From Acidimicrobiaceae bacterium (lineage in GTDB: Bacteria; Actinomycetota; Acidimicrobiia; Acidimicrobiales; RAAP-2): a stretch of DNA of 54,586 nt. The stretch's first letter is position 1. Every line of letters begins with the position of its first letter. Location of the stretch: the NCBI GenBank assembly GCA_003142095.1, contig PLON01000018.1, positions 1 through 54,586 on the forward strand, given 5' to 3'. The notes under the pieces are model-generated. The model was not told where the DNA came from. It saw only the letters and a program-made list of their open reading frames with translations, and did not search any database. Positions 53,650 through 54,586 of the stretch are shown here, piece after piece. The position numbers and the translations under genes were made by a program.

Positions 53650-54153
53650 TCAATGGACTTGCGCTTCGTTGAGGAGTTCGCGAAAACGGTGCTGAGCGCG
53701 CGAGAGACGAACGGCCGCGGCGTTGGTACTAACGACGAGATACGCCCCGAGGGCGTGTGTGTCGAGGCCGTCCCAGGCGTTGAGCAACAGAATTTCGCGG
53801 TCGTCGTCGGCGAGCGACGCCAATGCGGTTCTGACGCTGTCGTCAGCGACGACGTGCTCTTCGGCCGACGAATCATCGCTCGCGGGGGAGAGCCGGGCTT
53901 CGAAAACCGAGCGGCGATTCTTCGAACGCCTGGCATTTCGTAGAACGTTTCTCGCGACGCCGAGCATCCACGGCAGTTCGGCGTCGACGGGGACGCTGTC
54001 GATTCGTCGCCAGACGACGATCATGGTCTCTTCGACGAGGTCGTCGAGGTCGCTCAGGCTCAACGGGTAGAGGCGTCGCCGGAGGTAGTTCCCGACAGCG
54101 CCCGCGTGCTCATGGACCAGTCGAGCGAATCGATCCTCATCTGGAGCGCCCAT
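53650..54153 (-). CDS. ECF-type RNA polymerase sigma factor
   Basis: 167 residues. Region 2 about 10-75 (DRFARLVHEHAGAVGNYL, LDDLVEETMIVVWRRID, LPWMLGVARNVLRN) and region 4 about 105-160 (ALASLADDDREILLLNAWDGL). Short Ser/Asp linker between. Directs RNA polymerase to stress promoters. Its target genes cannot be told from the window, but the adjacent membrane protein is a likely partner. Confidence 0.9.
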   Translation of the reverse strand: MGAPDEDRFARLVHEHAGAVGNYLRRRLYPLSLSDLDDLVEETMIVVWRRIDSVPVDAELPWMLGVARNVLRNARRSKNRRSVFEARLSPASDDSSAEEHVVADDSVRTALASLADDDREILLLNAWDGLDTHALGAYLVVSTNAAAVRLSRAQHRFRELLNEAQVH

Positions 54154-54196
54154 AAACCCTTCTTGTCCGCTCGAGCCGGTTTCTTACCGCTTTCGA

Positions 54197-54556
54197 CTAC
54201 AGCTCGAGAAGTTTGGCCTCTTCGTCGCCGGTCAACCAGTTGGCAGGCCAGGGGCGTTCGCCCCACCACTCGAGGACGTCGTCCACACTGTCGTCGAGCG
54301 GACGAAGATCGAGTCCGTGCTCGATAGCGAGCGACGAGTCGAGGGCCATGACTGTTTCACTGTCGGGATTCCACAGAGGGAACTTGCGACCGAGACCCGT
54401 TTCGGCGACGCTCTCGACGCTGATCTCTCGCAGCGTGGTGCCCGGGGGTGCGATGTGGGCGGCGACTTGCTCCATCGTCTCCATGAAACCTTGGCCTACT
54501 GCCGGTCCGGTCGTGTGAAACACGCCCACGAGCTCGTCTTCGCTCACGTGGACCAC
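54197..54556 (-). pseudogene. C-terminal part of an NAD-dependent epimerase/reductase, incomplete
   Basis: A 119-codon frame from a GTG at 54556. It resembles the C-terminal third of SDR-type reductases/epimerases found in Actinomycetota: FVVHVSEDELVGVFHTTGPA, a helix, REISVESVAETGL, KFPLWNP, then ALDSSLAIEHGLDLRPLDDSVDDVLEW. The family-like reading continues about 7 codons upstream of the GTG and then meets a TGA at 54578-54580, so the gene seems truncated or frameshifted rather than merely cut by the window end. Only 6 more bases are visible, so this cannot be resolved here. Confidence 0.5.
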
Positions 54557-54586
54557 GAAGTTCGCTAGGTGCGTGGGTCAGAATCC

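Overview
The window is GC-rich bacterial chromosomal DNA from a member of the Actinomycetota. I favour a deep-branching lineage such as the Acidimicrobiia, but that placement is inference. The evidence is gene content and order: a PadR-like regulator with myo-inositol-phosphate synthase, DUF5318, rpsF-ssb-rpsR-rplI-dnaB, CCA transferase, DUF6049, murJ, trxB-trxA, a CwlM-like protein, parB-parA-rsmG-jag-yidC-yidD-rnpA-rpmH, then dnaA-dnaN-recF-DUF721-gyrB-gyrA. This is the classic actinobacterial origin neighbourhood. There is no mnmE/mnmG, and many starts are GTG.

Layout. Positions 1-3300 hold what is left of a sugar-acid region: two decapitated genes facing away from a junction near 900 (one an HpcH/HpaI-type aldolase), a uronate dehydrogenase, and a divergent DUF4147/MOFRL glycerate-kinase-like protein. 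Positions 3385-7356 hold small and secreted proteins, including an eight-repeat, cysteine-paired predicted beta-propeller. Positions 7533-16979 hold an OmpR-type regulator, a peroxiredoxin, an E1alpha-E1beta-E2 2-oxoacid dehydrogenase operon (on the minus strand), an MFS exporter, rlmN, an SDR and a MarP-like membrane protease. Positions 17173-23583 hold dnaB and the rpsF operon, panB with DUF5318, and PadR with ino1. Positions 23635-32543 run from cca through DUF6049, murJ, degV, a newly noticed TnpB remnant, trxB and trxA to a CwlM-like pseudo-amidase.

The origin proper spans about 32.5-47 kb. Genes from parB to rpmH run on the minus strand and genes from dnaA to gyrA on the plus strand, so transcription diverges from the origin. 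Five parS sites lie between parA and rsmG. DnaA boxes sit in front of dnaA. The dnaA-dnaN gap carries a DnaA box followed by a DnaA-trio-like tract. A separate DnaA-box cluster lies between the convergent ends of the CwlM gene and parB.

Beyond gyrA are a DsbA-like oxidoreductase, an ABC-F ATPase with a possible upstream coupled ORF, a PspC-type histidine kinase with its response regulator, a divergent PspC/LiaF-like membrane protein, and an ECF sigma factor followed by a membrane protein that may be its anti-sigma factor. The window ends in a truncated reductase/epimerase.

Working together: the central block couples replication initiation (DnaA, DnaN, DnaB, the DciA-like loader, gyrase), segregation (ParABS), membrane insertion (YidC, YidD) and cell-wall precursor flux (MurJ, CwlM-like). 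The flanks supply envelope stress sensing and redox functions. I saw no CRISPR array, tRNA, rRNA or intact mobile element.
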